Shown one piece after another: positions 25,887 to 34,648 of a stretch of DNA of 45,728 nucleotides. Every line of letters starts with the position of its first letter. Positions within the stretch are counted from its first letter, which is position 1. The stretch lies in assembly GCA_040758525.1 (NCBI GenBank), contig JBFLVQ010000005.1:1-45728 (forward strand), read 5' to 3'. Source of the stretch: JBFLVQ01 sp040758525. GTDB taxonomy: Bacteria > Acidobacteriota > Blastocatellia > Chloracidobacteriales > JADJPF01. Made by a program: the position numbers and the translations under genes. Under the pieces are notes generated by a model, which was given only the letters and a program-made list of their open reading frames with translations, searched no databases and was not told where the DNA came from.

Positions 25887-26573
25887 ATGGCAAATCGAAT
25901 TAAACGAATGCTAATCGGTTTTATCCTGACCATCGGCCTGCAGTTTATTTTTGCCTGGATTGCGCGTGCGTTGACAACAAATAAGTCTGATGAAGCTATA
26001 GTAACCAATGCTGACATTGCTTTTATGCCACTTATCTTCACCGTTGCAGTCTATTTAGGTGGCGGGCTGGTAATGGGTTTGTTAATGGAGAAGTTTGACT
26101 GGCGCGAGCGCTTAGAGCCACTCGCAATCGCAATCATTGCGGTCTCAATCTCTGTGCTACTCAATGCCTTCTTGTCCTTTATGGGAGTTGGACCAGCTCC
26201 GGATCTGTTTATTGCTAGTATATTGATCGGGTTAAAAGAGAGAGCTGTTGTGCCATTGATCATCAATTTTGGTTCTGTAATACTGGCGGCAGTTATCGGT
26301 GCATTCATTGGCACAAGAGTCAAAACTCCTACCGATGACTGGATTAGTCGTGGAGCGACATTGCTAGGATTGGTTAGCTTGGTTCTAGGACCTTTTCTAC
26401 TTTTGATCTCTTCTGCAAAGGATCAAGGTCGCCCGGGTTTACCTTGGTATGTAATGACAATTATTGTGCTGGTTTTCCTGGTTGTAGCTGGTATTGGCTA
26501 TATACTCTTTATGCGTGAGCACAATGAGGCTGAGGAGATCTCTATTAGTCCTGATCGACGTAGAGGTATTTAA
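25887..26573 (+). CDS. Integral membrane protein of unknown function
   Basis: 228 residues. I do not recognise the family. About six hydrophobic segments are visible (about 9-27, 47-66, 78-98, 104-115/125-146, 153-174 and 188-209), joined by short loops, with a charged C-terminal tail (about 210-228) ending in Arg residues. No catalytic or transport motif is visible, although the GGGLVMGLLMEKF and GAFIGTRVK segments are glycine-rich. The gene is alone: it has its own promoter and long structured leader and converges, after 17 nt, on the anti-sigma gene. A TAGGAG-like purine stretch precedes the ATG. Confidence 0.7.
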   Translation: MANRIKRMLIGFILTIGLQFIFAWIARALTTNKSDEAIVTNADIAFMPLIFTVAVYLGGGLVMGLLMEKFDWRERLEPLAIAIIAVSISVLLNAFLSFMGVGPAPDLFIASILIGLKERAVVPLIINFGSVILAAVIGAFIGTRVKTPTDDWISRGATLLGLVSLVLGPFLLLISSAKDQGRPGLPWYVMTIIVLVFLVVAGIGYILFMREHNEAEEISISPDRRRGI

Positions 26574-26577
26574 CTGT

Positions 26578-26598
26578 AATAGGAAGATCCCTATTTTT
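26578..26598 (+). terminator. Weak terminator after the membrane-protein gene
   Basis: AATAGG (26578-26583) and CCTATT (26590-26595) flank a 6-nt loop and are followed by TTT. The 3' arm overlaps the stop codon of the converging gene. The stem is short and AT-rich, so efficiency is uncertain. Confidence 0.4.
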
Positions 26599-28102
26599 CT
26601 GTAACAATGTAGACTTTGTTCTCATATAGGACAGCGACCCGGCTACCTAGCTTGAAATAAGCTTGCAGAGCCGGGTTTTCTTTTAATAGCTGTTGGTATT
26701 GCTCGCTTTCATGCTTGACCCTGATAGTAACGAACTTTTTCCCTTGCTCCTCTTGTAGCAGGTATTCTTGATCAATCCAAACCTCATTTATTAATAGGAA
26801 AACCTTGTTGCCAATCTTCTGCTCTCTGGACGCTCTGGACCGGCGCATATCCCTCTGTTCAGGAACGGTTTCTGCTCTAGGTGTAGGCTTCTTAACGCTT
26901 GAGGCGTCAAGAGTTTTTGCTGGCTTTGCCGCGCCTGCCGACTTCTCTGTCGCTTTGTCTTTGCGTGCAGGACTAGCATTACCTTCAGCTTTGGCTTGAT
27001 CTGAACTTGGTTTCGCTGTTGATGGTGAAGGTTCACTAGCATCAAGCCTCCTTTGAGAAGGAGACTTTCTCTCTTCTTGCTCTTGTTGCTTAACACTGTC
27101 TGCAATGGCAATCTTCATTGGAGTATCAAATTGCAGTTTCAAATCTACATCTCCTTCACCAATGCGCACTGTTTGTGCTTTACGTTGTGTCTCAGTTTGC
27201 GCTTCAACTAAATAATTGCCAGTAGGTAATGCCGAGAAGATAAATTTGCCAGACTCATCGGCATTAGTATATTGCTGAGTACCTGTCAATGTATCGCGCA
27301 AGATTACTTGTGCACCAGCAACCAAAAACCCGCGACTATCTGTTACACTGCCACTCAACTGATATTCACTTTCACGATGTGGCAAAAAGGCACGCTCCGT
27401 TTGAGCTGGTTTGGGTAGATCTAGTGCTGCCCCAGCAGACTTCTCTGTTTCTTTATCTCTTGCCGCTTTATTTACTTCCGGGGCTGCGGCTACGGTATTA
27501 TCAGGTTTGTTTTCTATAGTTGCATAGGGTTGATGGGAAGGGGCTAGGTTTTTTGCCGCGGGCTTTGCTACTGGTTGATTATCAGATGATTTAGGAGAAG
27601 CTTCAGGAGTATTGATAATTGCATTAGGCGAAGGTTCTGATTGTTTATTAGGGGTAGATTGGGCAAGCGGTGGCTCATTAATAGTCTTGTTATTTGTAGG
27701 AGTAAGAGTAGGTGCTTGGTCTTTTGTAATAAGCCAGATACTGCTAATCAATAGACCAACTAGTAGGATAGGTAAAGCCCAACGTAACTGTGGCCCAAAC
27801 AACCAACTACGCAGCCATTCGAAGCTAAGACGTGAGCGGACTTGAGCAACCGGCGGAGTCTCTTTTGCTGTAGTGGTTGAGAACGTAAATTGAAAGAGTT
27901 CCTGAAGCATTTTGCGACAACTAGCACAGTCGCTGAGATGATGTTCATAATGCTGTTGTTCTGGTGGGGTGAGTGCTTGTTCAATATAAGCTGCCGCCAA
28001 ATCTGGATCGAATCCGGCGCATTGAGGTATAGAAACATTCTGCGCAGATAGATGTTTGCGCAGTAATCTATCAATAATTTCGTCTCCTGTGAAGTTTTCC
28101 AT
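26591..28102 (-). CDS. Membrane-anchored ZAS anti-sigma protein with carboxypeptidase-regulatory-like domain
   Basis: 503 residues. Residues 28-65 form a zinc-associated anti-sigma module with H55-x3-C59-x2-C62 and an upstream C28. One transmembrane helix (about 108-126) follows. The outer part comprises a proline/serine-rich linker, a beta-sandwich of the carboxypeptidase-regulatory type (about 248-326: SGSVTDSRGFLVAGAQVILRD, PTGNYLVEAQT), a second low-complexity linker, and a C-terminal globular domain (about 425-503: KVFLLINEVWIDQEY...LGSRVAVLYENKVYIV) of a type I have seen appended to other secreted proteins but cannot name. The motif EKSAGAA occurs in both linkers (about 220-226 and 386-392). 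It lies 97 nt downstream of the sigma gene, its likely partner, and would hold it inactive at the membrane. Confidence 0.8.
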   Translation of the reverse strand: MENFTGDEIIDRLLRKHLSAQNVSIPQCAGFDPDLAAAYIEQALTPPEQQHYEHHLSDCASCRKMLQELFQFTFSTTTAKETPPVAQVRSRLSFEWLRSWLFGPQLRWALPILLVGLLISSIWLITKDQAPTLTPTNNKTINEPPLAQSTPNKQSEPSPNAIINTPEASPKSSDNQPVAKPAAKNLAPSHQPYATIENKPDNTVAAAPEVNKAARDKETEKSAGAALDLPKPAQTERAFLPHRESEYQLSGSVTDSRGFLVAGAQVILRDTLTGTQQYTNADESGKFIFSALPTGNYLVEAQTETQRKAQTVRIGEGDVDLKLQFDTPMKIAIADSVKQQEQEERKSPSQRRLDASEPSPSTAKPSSDQAKAEGNASPARKDKATEKSAGAAKPAKTLDASSVKKPTPRAETVPEQRDMRRSRASREQKIGNKVFLLINEVWIDQEYLLQEEQGKKFVTIRVKHESEQYQQLLKENPALQAYFKLGSRVAVLYENKVYIVTEK

Positions 28103-28199
28103 AACTTCCTTACGATCTTTATGCTACTTACGACGGCCAGATTTAGCGTCTTTTTCTGTTAAAGGAACGCAGTGCTACGCTGCTCTTGCATTCTATTGT

Positions 28200-29093
28200 T
28201 TAAGAACCACGGTCGATAGTAGGTGGCTCTGCCTCAACAAGCAGGCTACGCACGCCAATCTCATCGCTTTCTGCTGCCAGACTCAGGCATTCGTTAATCT
28301 GCGCCTGATTAAATTTGTAATCTCGCTGGAGAATTTTTTCAACTGCTTGGCGAACATCTTTCTGTGCTTTCTGTAGCCAACGACTTGCCGTTGCTTCATG
28401 TACATGGAAAAGCTGACCGATCTGTTTCAGAGTTAAATTGTCATAATAATAGTAACTAAGCATCAGTTTCATTTTCGGTGCCAACTCGCGGAAAGCTTGT
28501 GCAAGTGCTTGCTCTATAGCATTACGGAAACGATTGCTACTACTCTCGCTAGGCGGTGACACAGGAGTGGTAAGACGATCGAAATCGGTATTCTCATCTG
28601 GTTGCAGTAGTCGGCCTTGTCGGCGATGATGATCTACAGAGAGCTGGAATAACACAGCACGCAGCCAGCCTTTTAGCGAACCACGTCCAGAGTAGCTGGC
28701 AAACTTGCTCATACGTTTGCCTTCAACCTCACGTAAGCCATAAAGATCGGCCCAAGCAATCTCAACCAACTCCTCGGCAGTTGTCTCATTAGCCGTCAAT
28801 TGGCGTGCAATTCCCTGCATAAATCCACGATATTCAGCAATAAAGTCATCCCAGGCAGACTCATCTCCACTGGCACAAGCGAGTGCTAAACAGAGTTCTT
28901 TTACATTCAAATTAGCAAGAAACTGTTGTACATCCTTGTCAGTAACGGCGTCACCTTTGTATAGATACTTCTCCACACTAGCCTGTAGGGCAGCCGCGAA
29001 TTGTTGATAGCTGACACAATAGCGTTTGCCCAACTGACTATAGATCTGTTCGATCGCTCGATTAAATTTGTCGATAAAGTCTTCAGCCTTCAT
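28200..29093 (-). CDS. Sigma-70-family factor with N-terminal extension
   Basis: 297 residues. An N-terminal extension of about 75 residues, without clear similarity, precedes region 2 (about 85-165: DDFIAEYRGFMQGIARQL, AEELVEIAWADLYGL, SYSGRGSLKGWLRAVLFQLSVD) and region 4 (about 205-265: LAPKMKLMLSYYYYDNLTLKQIG, HVHEATASRWLQKAQKDV). Regions 1 and 3 are absent, so it is ECF-like. The extension recalls the sigma families first noted in Myxococcales (TIGR03001-like), but this is by eye. It is followed by the ZAS protein, its likely anti-sigma factor. No good ribosome binding site is seen before the ATG. Its upstream region is the GATC-rich array, where its promoter must lie. Confidence 0.85.
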   Translation of the reverse strand: MKAEDFIDKFNRAIEQIYSQLGKRYCVSYQQFAAALQASVEKYLYKGDAVTDKDVQQFLANLNVKELCLALACASGDESAWDDFIAEYRGFMQGIARQLTANETTAEELVEIAWADLYGLREVEGKRMSKFASYSGRGSLKGWLRAVLFQLSVDHHRRQGRLLQPDENTDFDRLTTPVSPPSESSSNRFRNAIEQALAQAFRELAPKMKLMLSYYYYDNLTLKQIGQLFHVHEATASRWLQKAQKDVRQAVEKILQRDYKFNQAQINECLSLAAESDEIGVRSLLVEAEPPTIDRGS

Positions 29094-29353
29094 TTGTGAT
29101 GACAGCCGCCCTTGGTTCGATCTTACCTGATCTATTCCGATCTGTAATTGATCTATGATCTTTTGATCAAGATCAATCAGATCAGATCGCGATGATCTTA
29201 CGTATCGATTCGATCTCTTTACGACCGATCTCCCTTGTCAACAGTAAGATCGCCAAATAGATCGCGATCTGTGCGATCATCTTTGAGATCAGATCAACAG
29301 GTAAGATCAGTGTGATCTGACGAGCCGCGATCGCCGCCACAACAATACAGATC
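29043..29353. repeat. Dense GATC cluster with phased AGATC/GATCT repeats
   Basis: Counting by eye, 22 GATC sites occur between 29119 and 29353 (starts at 29119, 29129, 29139, 29150, 29157, 29165, 29171, 29180, 29185, 29194, 29212, 29227, 29248, 29260, 29266, 29275, 29287, 29292, 29305, 29314, 29329, 29350); two more at 29043 and 29052 fall in the sigma gene. Random expectation for 235 bp is about one. The first four intergenic sites are GATCT at 10-11-bp spacing, one helical turn. The cluster covers the sigma-gene upstream region and the last 57 codons of the flippase gene, where isoleucine is nearly always ATC preceded by G. It contains one GCGATCGC (29327-29334). No DnaA-type box is near. 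Confidence 0.9.
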
Positions 29354-30696
29354 AATGAGCGCAAGTTGATACAAGCACCAAAAGTGCGAAATATATAAAA
29401 ACCGGCTGTGCCTGCGCCTAATGCCATCGCTATTGATGTGCTTGTCGCTGCTCCAATCAGACCATAATGTGGCACCAACAGACTATTCATCGCAATAGAT
29501 ACCAACAAAGTTCCCAATCCTATTGCTAGTGAGATACGTGGTCGGCCACTGCCGGAAATAATAGCCGTGAAAATATGTATGAGTCCAAAGCAAAGCATAC
29601 CATAGGCCACGATCGAGAGTGCTGATGCACCTGTCATATATACTGTACGTCTATATAGATACCCAAGCAAGGCAGCAGCATTGGCAGAAAATATCGTTGC
29701 GCTCAACGCCATCACTATTAAAGAGTATTTTACGGTTTGGTGTATGTAGGTTTTCACCTCCTCTGTACGTTGCTCGAAGGTTGCGTTCGAGATCAGGGGA
29801 AAGATCACAAACGCAATTGAGATAATCGCTTGATAAGTAACATTGGCAATTGCCATTAATGCTGTGTAATAGCCAGCCAGTTCACTTGCTAGCGAACTGT
29901 TGGGCGAGGCGAGCGCTTTAATCAATATTAGATCAACCTTCTGTAGGAGATTATTGACCAAAGTAAAGCCAAGCAATGTGAACTGGAATTTGATAAATGC
30001 TGATGCTTTCGGGGCAGAATTAATCTGATTTTCAGCACGACCTGTCAGCAGTGATGCTAAGCAGAGTATCATCAATGCTGCCAGACCAAATCCTGCGATT
30101 GCTCCTACTACCGTGCCTAGCACTAGCGCAAGCGTGACTATACATACCAGTTTGATAGTTGAATAACTTATATCAAGCGCGGCTTGCCAGAGAAATTTCC
30201 GCTGGCCATTTAGATAGCCCATATAGACGGAATAGAAACTGTAGGCAAGAGTAATAAGCGCAGACCATCGCAATGGTGTGGCAAGCTTGGGATCATTGAG
30301 CAGATTTGCAATCAATGGCGCCGCTAGTAGATAGCCAACTGTTGCACCACCCCCAACCAAACATTGTAGCCATAGTGCCTGACGCTTAACACTCTCAGCA
30401 GATCGTGGATTTTCAGAGATAAATTTTGAAACTGCTTGTTGTGTACCACCCAAGATAACCGCGTTGATAATTGCAACAATACCAGTGACAATGCCATAGT
30501 TACCAAACTGTTCAGGAGAGATAATCTGTGGCAGGGTGAAATAGGTACCATAACCAGCTACGATAAAGTAGAGCTTGGCTATTGTAATATAAATAGTGCC
30601 GCGTCCGGCTGTCTTTACAATGGTATCTTCACTCGATTTTTCGAGTCTAGGTTCTCTAGACATCTTTTCTTGTTCAACGGAGACTGGGCTAACCAT
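29182..30696 (-). CDS. Polysaccharide flippase (Wzx/MOP superfamily)
   Basis: 504 residues. It should move lipid-linked oligosaccharide units across the inner membrane. A polar N-terminus of about 30 residues precedes 12-14 hydrophobic helices. Early segments (AGRGTIYITIAKLYFIVAGYGTYF, LPQIISPEQFGNYGIV, GGTQQAVSKFISE) match the polysaccharide-biosynthesis branch of the MOP exporters, and the length is typical. The ATG overlaps the stop of the upstream glycosyltransferase by one base (TAATG), so the two are translationally coupled. The 3' end of the gene, for 57 codons, lies inside the GATC cluster and has unusual codon choice (NNG-ATC), while the protein there is an ordinary hydrophobic tail and an acidic/basic C-terminus. 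Substrate unknown. Confidence 0.88.
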   Translation of the reverse strand: MVSPVSVEQEKMSREPRLEKSSEDTIVKTAGRGTIYITIAKLYFIVAGYGTYFTLPQIISPEQFGNYGIVTGIVAIINAVILGGTQQAVSKFISENPRSAESVKRQALWLQCLVGGGATVGYLLAAPLIANLLNDPKLATPLRWSALITLAYSFYSVYMGYLNGQRKFLWQAALDISYSTIKLVCIVTLALVLGTVVGAIAGFGLAALMILCLASLLTGRAENQINSAPKASAFIKFQFTLLGFTLVNNLLQKVDLILIKALASPNSSLASELAGYYTALMAIANVTYQAIISIAFVIFPLISNATFEQRTEEVKTYIHQTVKYSLIVMALSATIFSANAAALLGYLYRRTVYMTGASALSIVAYGMLCFGLIHIFTAIISGSGRPRISLAIGLGTLLVSIAMNSLLVPHYGLIGAATSTSIAMALGAGTAGFYIFRTFGACINLRSLICIVVAAIAARQITLILPVDLISKMIAQIAIYLAILLLTREIGRKEIESIRKIIAI

Positions 30697-31913
30697 TAAT
30701 TTCTCACTAAAACAGAATGAAGCAGAGTTTTAAATTTTGCTCCTACAATCGACCAATCATAACCAGCAGCGATCTGTTGGGCACGTTCACCCATCATATG
30801 CCTTTGCGCCTCGTCGTCGAGTAGTGTCAAGATCGCATTACGCAATTGTGCGCTGTCACCAGGCTGGCAAAGCAGTCCTGTTTCACCATCAATAATCAAT
30901 TCCGATAGTCCACCAACTGCGGAAGCAATTACCGGTTTAGCCGCAGCAAAAGCCTCTAGGCAGACAACCGGCATACCTTCACAACGACCATCTGGTAGTA
31001 CAATAGAGGGTATTACCAGCAGATCACTGGTTTTTAACAACTGATGTTTATAAACACCAGTAACCATACCAAGAAACTGCGCAGGTACAGCAAGGGCACG
31101 CGCACGTTGTTCTAATGCCTCTCTTTGTAGCCCATCACCAGCGATTAGAAGATCTAGCTGCGGGCAACCAGCAAGCGCTTCAAGTAATACCTCCACACCT
31201 TTGATTGGCACTAGCCGTCCTAAAAACAACACCCTCTTTTTTACCTGCCGAGCCGATCTATTAGTAGCGCTTTCTAACCCAATCGGCGAGAGGAAGGCAG
31301 CCAGATCAATTCCCATTGGCAGTACTTCCACTTTATTGGCTGCTTGTGGACAGAGAGAAAGAAACTGCTCACGCAGTTGTTGGCTGACAACCACCAATCG
31401 GCTTGCCGATTTTGTGATTAAGCGAGCTAGCCAACAACCTACCTTTAATTTGCCTAACAGGTGTAGCGCGCCAGAATGCTCGATTACAATATGTGGTTTA
31501 CCAGTCAACCATGCTAACAGCCCACCTATCAGTCCAGCCGGCAGCAACCAATGCGAACAGATAATATCGGCATTCCTTGCCAATAACAATGCCCGTAAGA
31601 AGAAGCATAGAAAGAAAGGGAGGATCTGTAGACGCGCCAGCCAGTCGCGCTCAATAAGTGGTTGAAGATCCGCAGCAGCATCAAGCAACTGTGCGCGTCT
31701 TGGCCAAAAATAGTTAAAACGCCAAACCTGCAATGGGTCATGCATAGTCCGCGTAGGTGTACCAGCCGCGGCTGGTGAGAGGATGTTGATCTCAAAGTCT
31801 GTAGAAATTGCTTGTGCAAACTCGGCAACAAAACAGCCAGCAAAATCGCCCCGCCAACGGGGAAATGAGCTAGTGAGTAGTAGCAGCTTGGGTTTTGCTC
31901 GTGTAGCCGACAT
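30696..31913 (-). CDS. Family 4 glycosyltransferase
   Basis: 405 residues with a GT-B fold: N-terminal acceptor half (LLLTSSFPRWRGDFAGCFVAE at about 10-30, SHWLLPAGLIGG, VIEHSGALH), and a C-terminal nucleotide-sugar half (LFLGRLVPIKGVEVLLEAL, LLIAGDGLQ, GLLCQPGDS). The E-x7-E motif is present (EGMPVVCLE within CEGMPVVCLEAFAAAKPVIAS). Retaining GT4 enzymes use UDP/GDP/ADP-sugars in capsule, LPS or exopolysaccharide synthesis; donor and acceptor cannot be read from sequence. It forms a two-gene unit with the flippase and is divergent from mpl across 141 bp. Confidence 0.9.
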   Translation of the reverse strand: MSATRAKPKLLLLTSSFPRWRGDFAGCFVAEFAQAISTDFEINILSPAAAGTPTRTMHDPLQVWRFNYFWPRRAQLLDAAADLQPLIERDWLARLQILPFFLCFFLRALLLARNADIICSHWLLPAGLIGGLLAWLTGKPHIVIEHSGALHLLGKLKVGCWLARLITKSASRLVVVSQQLREQFLSLCPQAANKVEVLPMGIDLAAFLSPIGLESATNRSARQVKKRVLFLGRLVPIKGVEVLLEALAGCPQLDLLIAGDGLQREALEQRARALAVPAQFLGMVTGVYKHQLLKTSDLLVIPSIVLPDGRCEGMPVVCLEAFAAAKPVIASAVGGLSELIIDGETGLLCQPGDSAQLRNAILTLLDDEAQRHMMGERAQQIAAGYDWSIVGAKFKTLLHSVLVRN

Positions 31914-31982
31914 AATAGAATCTCTAGTACATAGTTGATTGTCATTCTCAACGCATTAGTAATAATTGGCTGTAAAAGCAAA

Positions 31983-32026
31983 CTTGCCTAGTGCTAGAAT
32001 CATCCCAACGTTGCACTACTAGCAAG
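31983..32026 (+). promoter_or_regulatory. Imperfect inverted repeat upstream of mpl
   Basis: CTTGC (31983-31987) and AGTGC (31990-31994) pair with GCACT (32013-32017) and GCAAG (32022-32026). It lies about 30 nt before the mpl start in the divergent gap. A weak -35-like TTGATT (31935) with TAGTAA at 16 nt is upstream. It may be an operator or leader hairpin. Confidence 0.3.
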
Positions 32027-32054
32027 CCAAAATCTTAAGTTTAGGATAAATTTG

Positions 32055-33476
32055 ATGACTGTTCCACATTATCACTTGGTTGGTATTTGCGGCACCGCGA
32101 TGGCATCGCTGGCTGGTATGCTCAAGGCCAGAGGTTACAAGGTGACCGGTTCCGATCAGAATGTCTACCCACCAATGTCTACTCAACTTGAAGCCTTGGG
32201 TATTAATATAGGATCACCTTATAAGGCCGAACACCTTCAACCCCATCCAGATTTTGTTGTGATTGGCAATGCCATTCCACGCGGTAATCCGGAAGTAGAA
32301 TATACGCTCAATGCTCGTCTACATTATCTTTCGCAGGCAGAAGTGATCAAAGAACAATTTATCCGTGGCCGTCATTCGGTAGTGGTGGCTGGTACTCATG
32401 GTAAGACGACAACAACCTCGCTGATGGCTTGGGTGATGGAGATAGGCGGACTCAATCCTTCGTTTTTAATTGGAGGGATTGCAGAAAATTTTGCCACCAG
32501 CTTCCGTATCACGGATAGTAACTATTTTATTATCGAAGGCGACGAATATGATACTGCCTACTTCGATAAAGGGCCAAAATTTATGCACTACTTGCCCGAT
32601 ACACTAATCTTGAACAATATTGAATTTGATCATGCAGATATATACAGGGATCTAGAAGCTTATCAGATCGCTTTTCGCCGCCTTATTAATCTAATTCCTA
32701 GTCAGGGTCGGCTAATTGCAGGTTTTGATAGCCCAATCGTTAAAGAGCTTTCACCACGCGCCCTCTGTCCTGTTGAGGGTTTTGGTCTAGAGAGCGAAGA
32801 CGCACATTGGCAAGCAGAGGAGATAGAGTTTAATACTGAACAGACACATTTTCTGGTAAATTTTAATGGCCAGCCCTATGGTCATTTTCACACTCCACTA
32901 GTAGGCGGCTTTAATATACGCAACTGCCTAGCAGTGATTGCGGCTGCTGATAGTCTAGGTATTGCACGCGAATCTATTGCTGAAGCACTTGCCACTTTTC
33001 GTAGTGTTAAACGGCGTATGCAGGTGCGTGGCACAGTTGCGGGAGTAACTATCATAGACGATTTTGCTCATCATCCTACCGCAGTACGTGAGACGCTTGA
33101 TGCCGTGCAGCAGCGTTATTGTGGCCGACGTCTAGTTACTGTTTTTGAGCCACGTTCCTGGTCATCACGCAAAAAGGTCTTTCAACAGGATTATGAGAAT
33201 GCCTTTGCTGCCACCGAGTTGGTGGTTATTGCACCTGTCTTTGAATCGTTCAAGCTACAGACTGATGATCAGTTCTCTCCTGATCAGTTAGTGGCAGCGC
33301 TTATTGATAGAGGTAAACAGGCCTGGTCGATTTCAGGGGTTGATAATATTATCGAACATCTCTTGCCTCGTCTTGCTGCTGATGATGTATTGGTGATTAT
33401 GTCCAATGGAGGGTTTGATCATATACACGAGAAGATGCTTGCTGCGCTTAGCACACGCACAGCCCAACACGCTTAA
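32055..33476 (+). CDS. mpl: UDP-MurNAc:L-Ala-gamma-D-Glu-meso-DAP ligase
   Basis: 473 residues from ATG 32055 (AGGA 8 nt upstream); the frame opens one codon earlier with TTG. Mpl attaches recycled murein tripeptide to UDP-MurNAc, so it serves peptidoglycan recycling in Gram-negatives. The N-terminal domain has HLVGICGTAMASLAGMLKARG, and the ATP-binding motif is VVAGTHGKTTTTSLMAW. EGDEYDTAYFDKGPKFMHY, typical of Mpl rather than MurC, follows, as do NNIEFDHADIY and DDFAHHPTAVRETL with VFEPRS. This places it with Mpl and not MurC. It ends 4 nt before the converging protease gene. Confidence 0.94.
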   Translation: MTVPHYHLVGICGTAMASLAGMLKARGYKVTGSDQNVYPPMSTQLEALGINIGSPYKAEHLQPHPDFVVIGNAIPRGNPEVEYTLNARLHYLSQAEVIKEQFIRGRHSVVVAGTHGKTTTTSLMAWVMEIGGLNPSFLIGGIAENFATSFRITDSNYFIIEGDEYDTAYFDKGPKFMHYLPDTLILNNIEFDHADIYRDLEAYQIAFRRLINLIPSQGRLIAGFDSPIVKELSPRALCPVEGFGLESEDAHWQAEEIEFNTEQTHFLVNFNGQPYGHFHTPLVGGFNIRNCLAVIAAADSLGIARESIAEALATFRSVKRRMQVRGTVAGVTIIDDFAHHPTAVRETLDAVQQRYCGRRLVTVFEPRSWSSRKKVFQQDYENAFAATELVVIAPVFESFKLQTDDQFSPDQLVAALIDRGKQAWSISGVDNIIEHLLPRLAADDVLVIMSNGGFDHIHEKMLAALSTRTAQHA

Positions 33477-33480
33477 TTGC

Positions 33481-34449
33481 TTAATTGATACGCAATGGTA
33501 CAGGCATAAAACTGAGTATAAAAACAAGCAGTGCGACGATACCTAATATCTTGCGGGTAAGATCGAGCGGCGCCGTCTCATCTACCACTCGTGGATGGCG
33601 TAGAATAAGCATTAGCACAAGCATTGCAGCATAGACAAAGCCGCCGCTCCAGTTGTAACGAGTATAGGCAAAATAGGCCACGGCGGCTTGTAATAGTGTG
33701 ATAAACACAGCGACAAAACGATGGCCACGGCGCCCAAAAAGTGCATAGACAACATGTCCACCATCAAGTTGACCTACTGGTAAAAGGTTTAGTGCCGTAG
33801 CTAACATTCCTACCCAACAAGCAAACCAGATAGGATTCCATTCCACGGTTGCTGAGTGGCCAGTCAATTTGGCAATCAGAGCGAATAAGAGTGGATGATG
33901 GAAATAGATTGGCAAATCTGTCACTGGTGTCGTAAGCGGTTTACCATAGTAGATACCTACTACTGCTGCTGGTAATGCAAAGACAAAGCCTGTCAACGGT
34001 CCTGAAATACCTATATCAAAGAGTGCTCGGCGAGTGTAGATGGGAGATTTGATACGAATGAATGCGCCTAATGTGCCAATTCCCAGCGGCGGAGGGACCG
34101 GGATGAAATAAGGTAGTGTTGCACGCACATTATAATAACGACAGGCAATATAGTGACCTAACTCGTGTGTGCCTAAGATCGTAAGTAATGTGAAAGAGAA
34201 GACTAGTCCGTTAATAATCGGAGTATAATCGCTGCCAAGCATACTAATAATATCAACCAGTTCAATATCGCGTAACAGCAGTGGGAAGATTGCCCCTGAG
34301 AGCGTAGTAGTAATGCCGGTAATGACTAACAAGGCTAAATGCCAGAGTAGACGGCCAGTAGTAAAGGGGGGGGGAGAGTTGCTTGGTGTGTGCGAAGTAA
34401 AAAACGGTTTAGCAGATTCTATATCAGAGTAGAAAAATGGCTCGCTCAT
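33481..34449 (-). CDS. Site-2-protease-family (M50) membrane metalloprotease
   Basis: 322 residues, multipass membrane protein with about six to seven helices. Zinc site: H95-E-L-G-H99 (HELGHYIACRY) and the distal D229 in NLLPVGQLDGGH. The ATLPYFIPVPPPLGIGTLGAFIRIKSP segment with GISGPLTGF is the usual sequence of the S2P subgroup related to plant EGY and cyanobacterial proteins. There is no PDZ domain, unlike RseP. Such proteases cut substrates within the membrane; a natural target would be a membrane anti-sigma factor, and two are encoded in this window, but no link is shown. The N-terminus is a 30-residue Pro/Ser-rich cytoplasmic segment. The gene is alone, tail-to-tail with mpl. Confidence 0.9.
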   Translation of the reverse strand: MSEPFFYSDIESAKPFFTSHTPSNSPPPFTTGRLLWHLALLVITGITTTLSGAIFPLLLRDIELVDIISMLGSDYTPIINGLVFSFTLLTILGTHELGHYIACRYYNVRATLPYFIPVPPPLGIGTLGAFIRIKSPIYTRRALFDIGISGPLTGFVFALPAAVVGIYYGKPLTTPVTDLPIYFHHPLLFALIAKLTGHSATVEWNPIWFACWVGMLATALNLLPVGQLDGGHVVYALFGRRGHRFVAVFITLLQAAVAYFAYTRYNWSGGFVYAAMLVLMLILRHPRVVDETAPLDLTRKILGIVALLVFILSFMPVPLRIN

Positions 34450-34648
34450 ATAGTCGATTACCTACGCCAAAGGCAAGTGCATTGTAGCGAAGGCTGGCAG
34501 TTCCAGGAGGGTGAACAATTGACAACATTAGTGGACTGCGATCGGTCTATTGACTGAGGCTGTTCGGGAGGCTTTGTGAGCAACTCTCTACTAACGCCTG
34601 CACCTTCCTTTAAACGCTTACTCTCGGCACACACCAAACTAAAACCTA

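Noticed and set aside
29112..29126. GGTTCGATC resembling a tRNA T-loop
   Set aside because: No matching acceptor, D or anticodon stems can be built around it; it is part of the GATC cluster.
29327..29334. GCGATCGC, identical to the cyanobacterial HIP1 palindrome
   Set aside because: A single copy inside a GATC-rich region with GC-rich codons; no sign of window-wide HIP1 enrichment was noticed.
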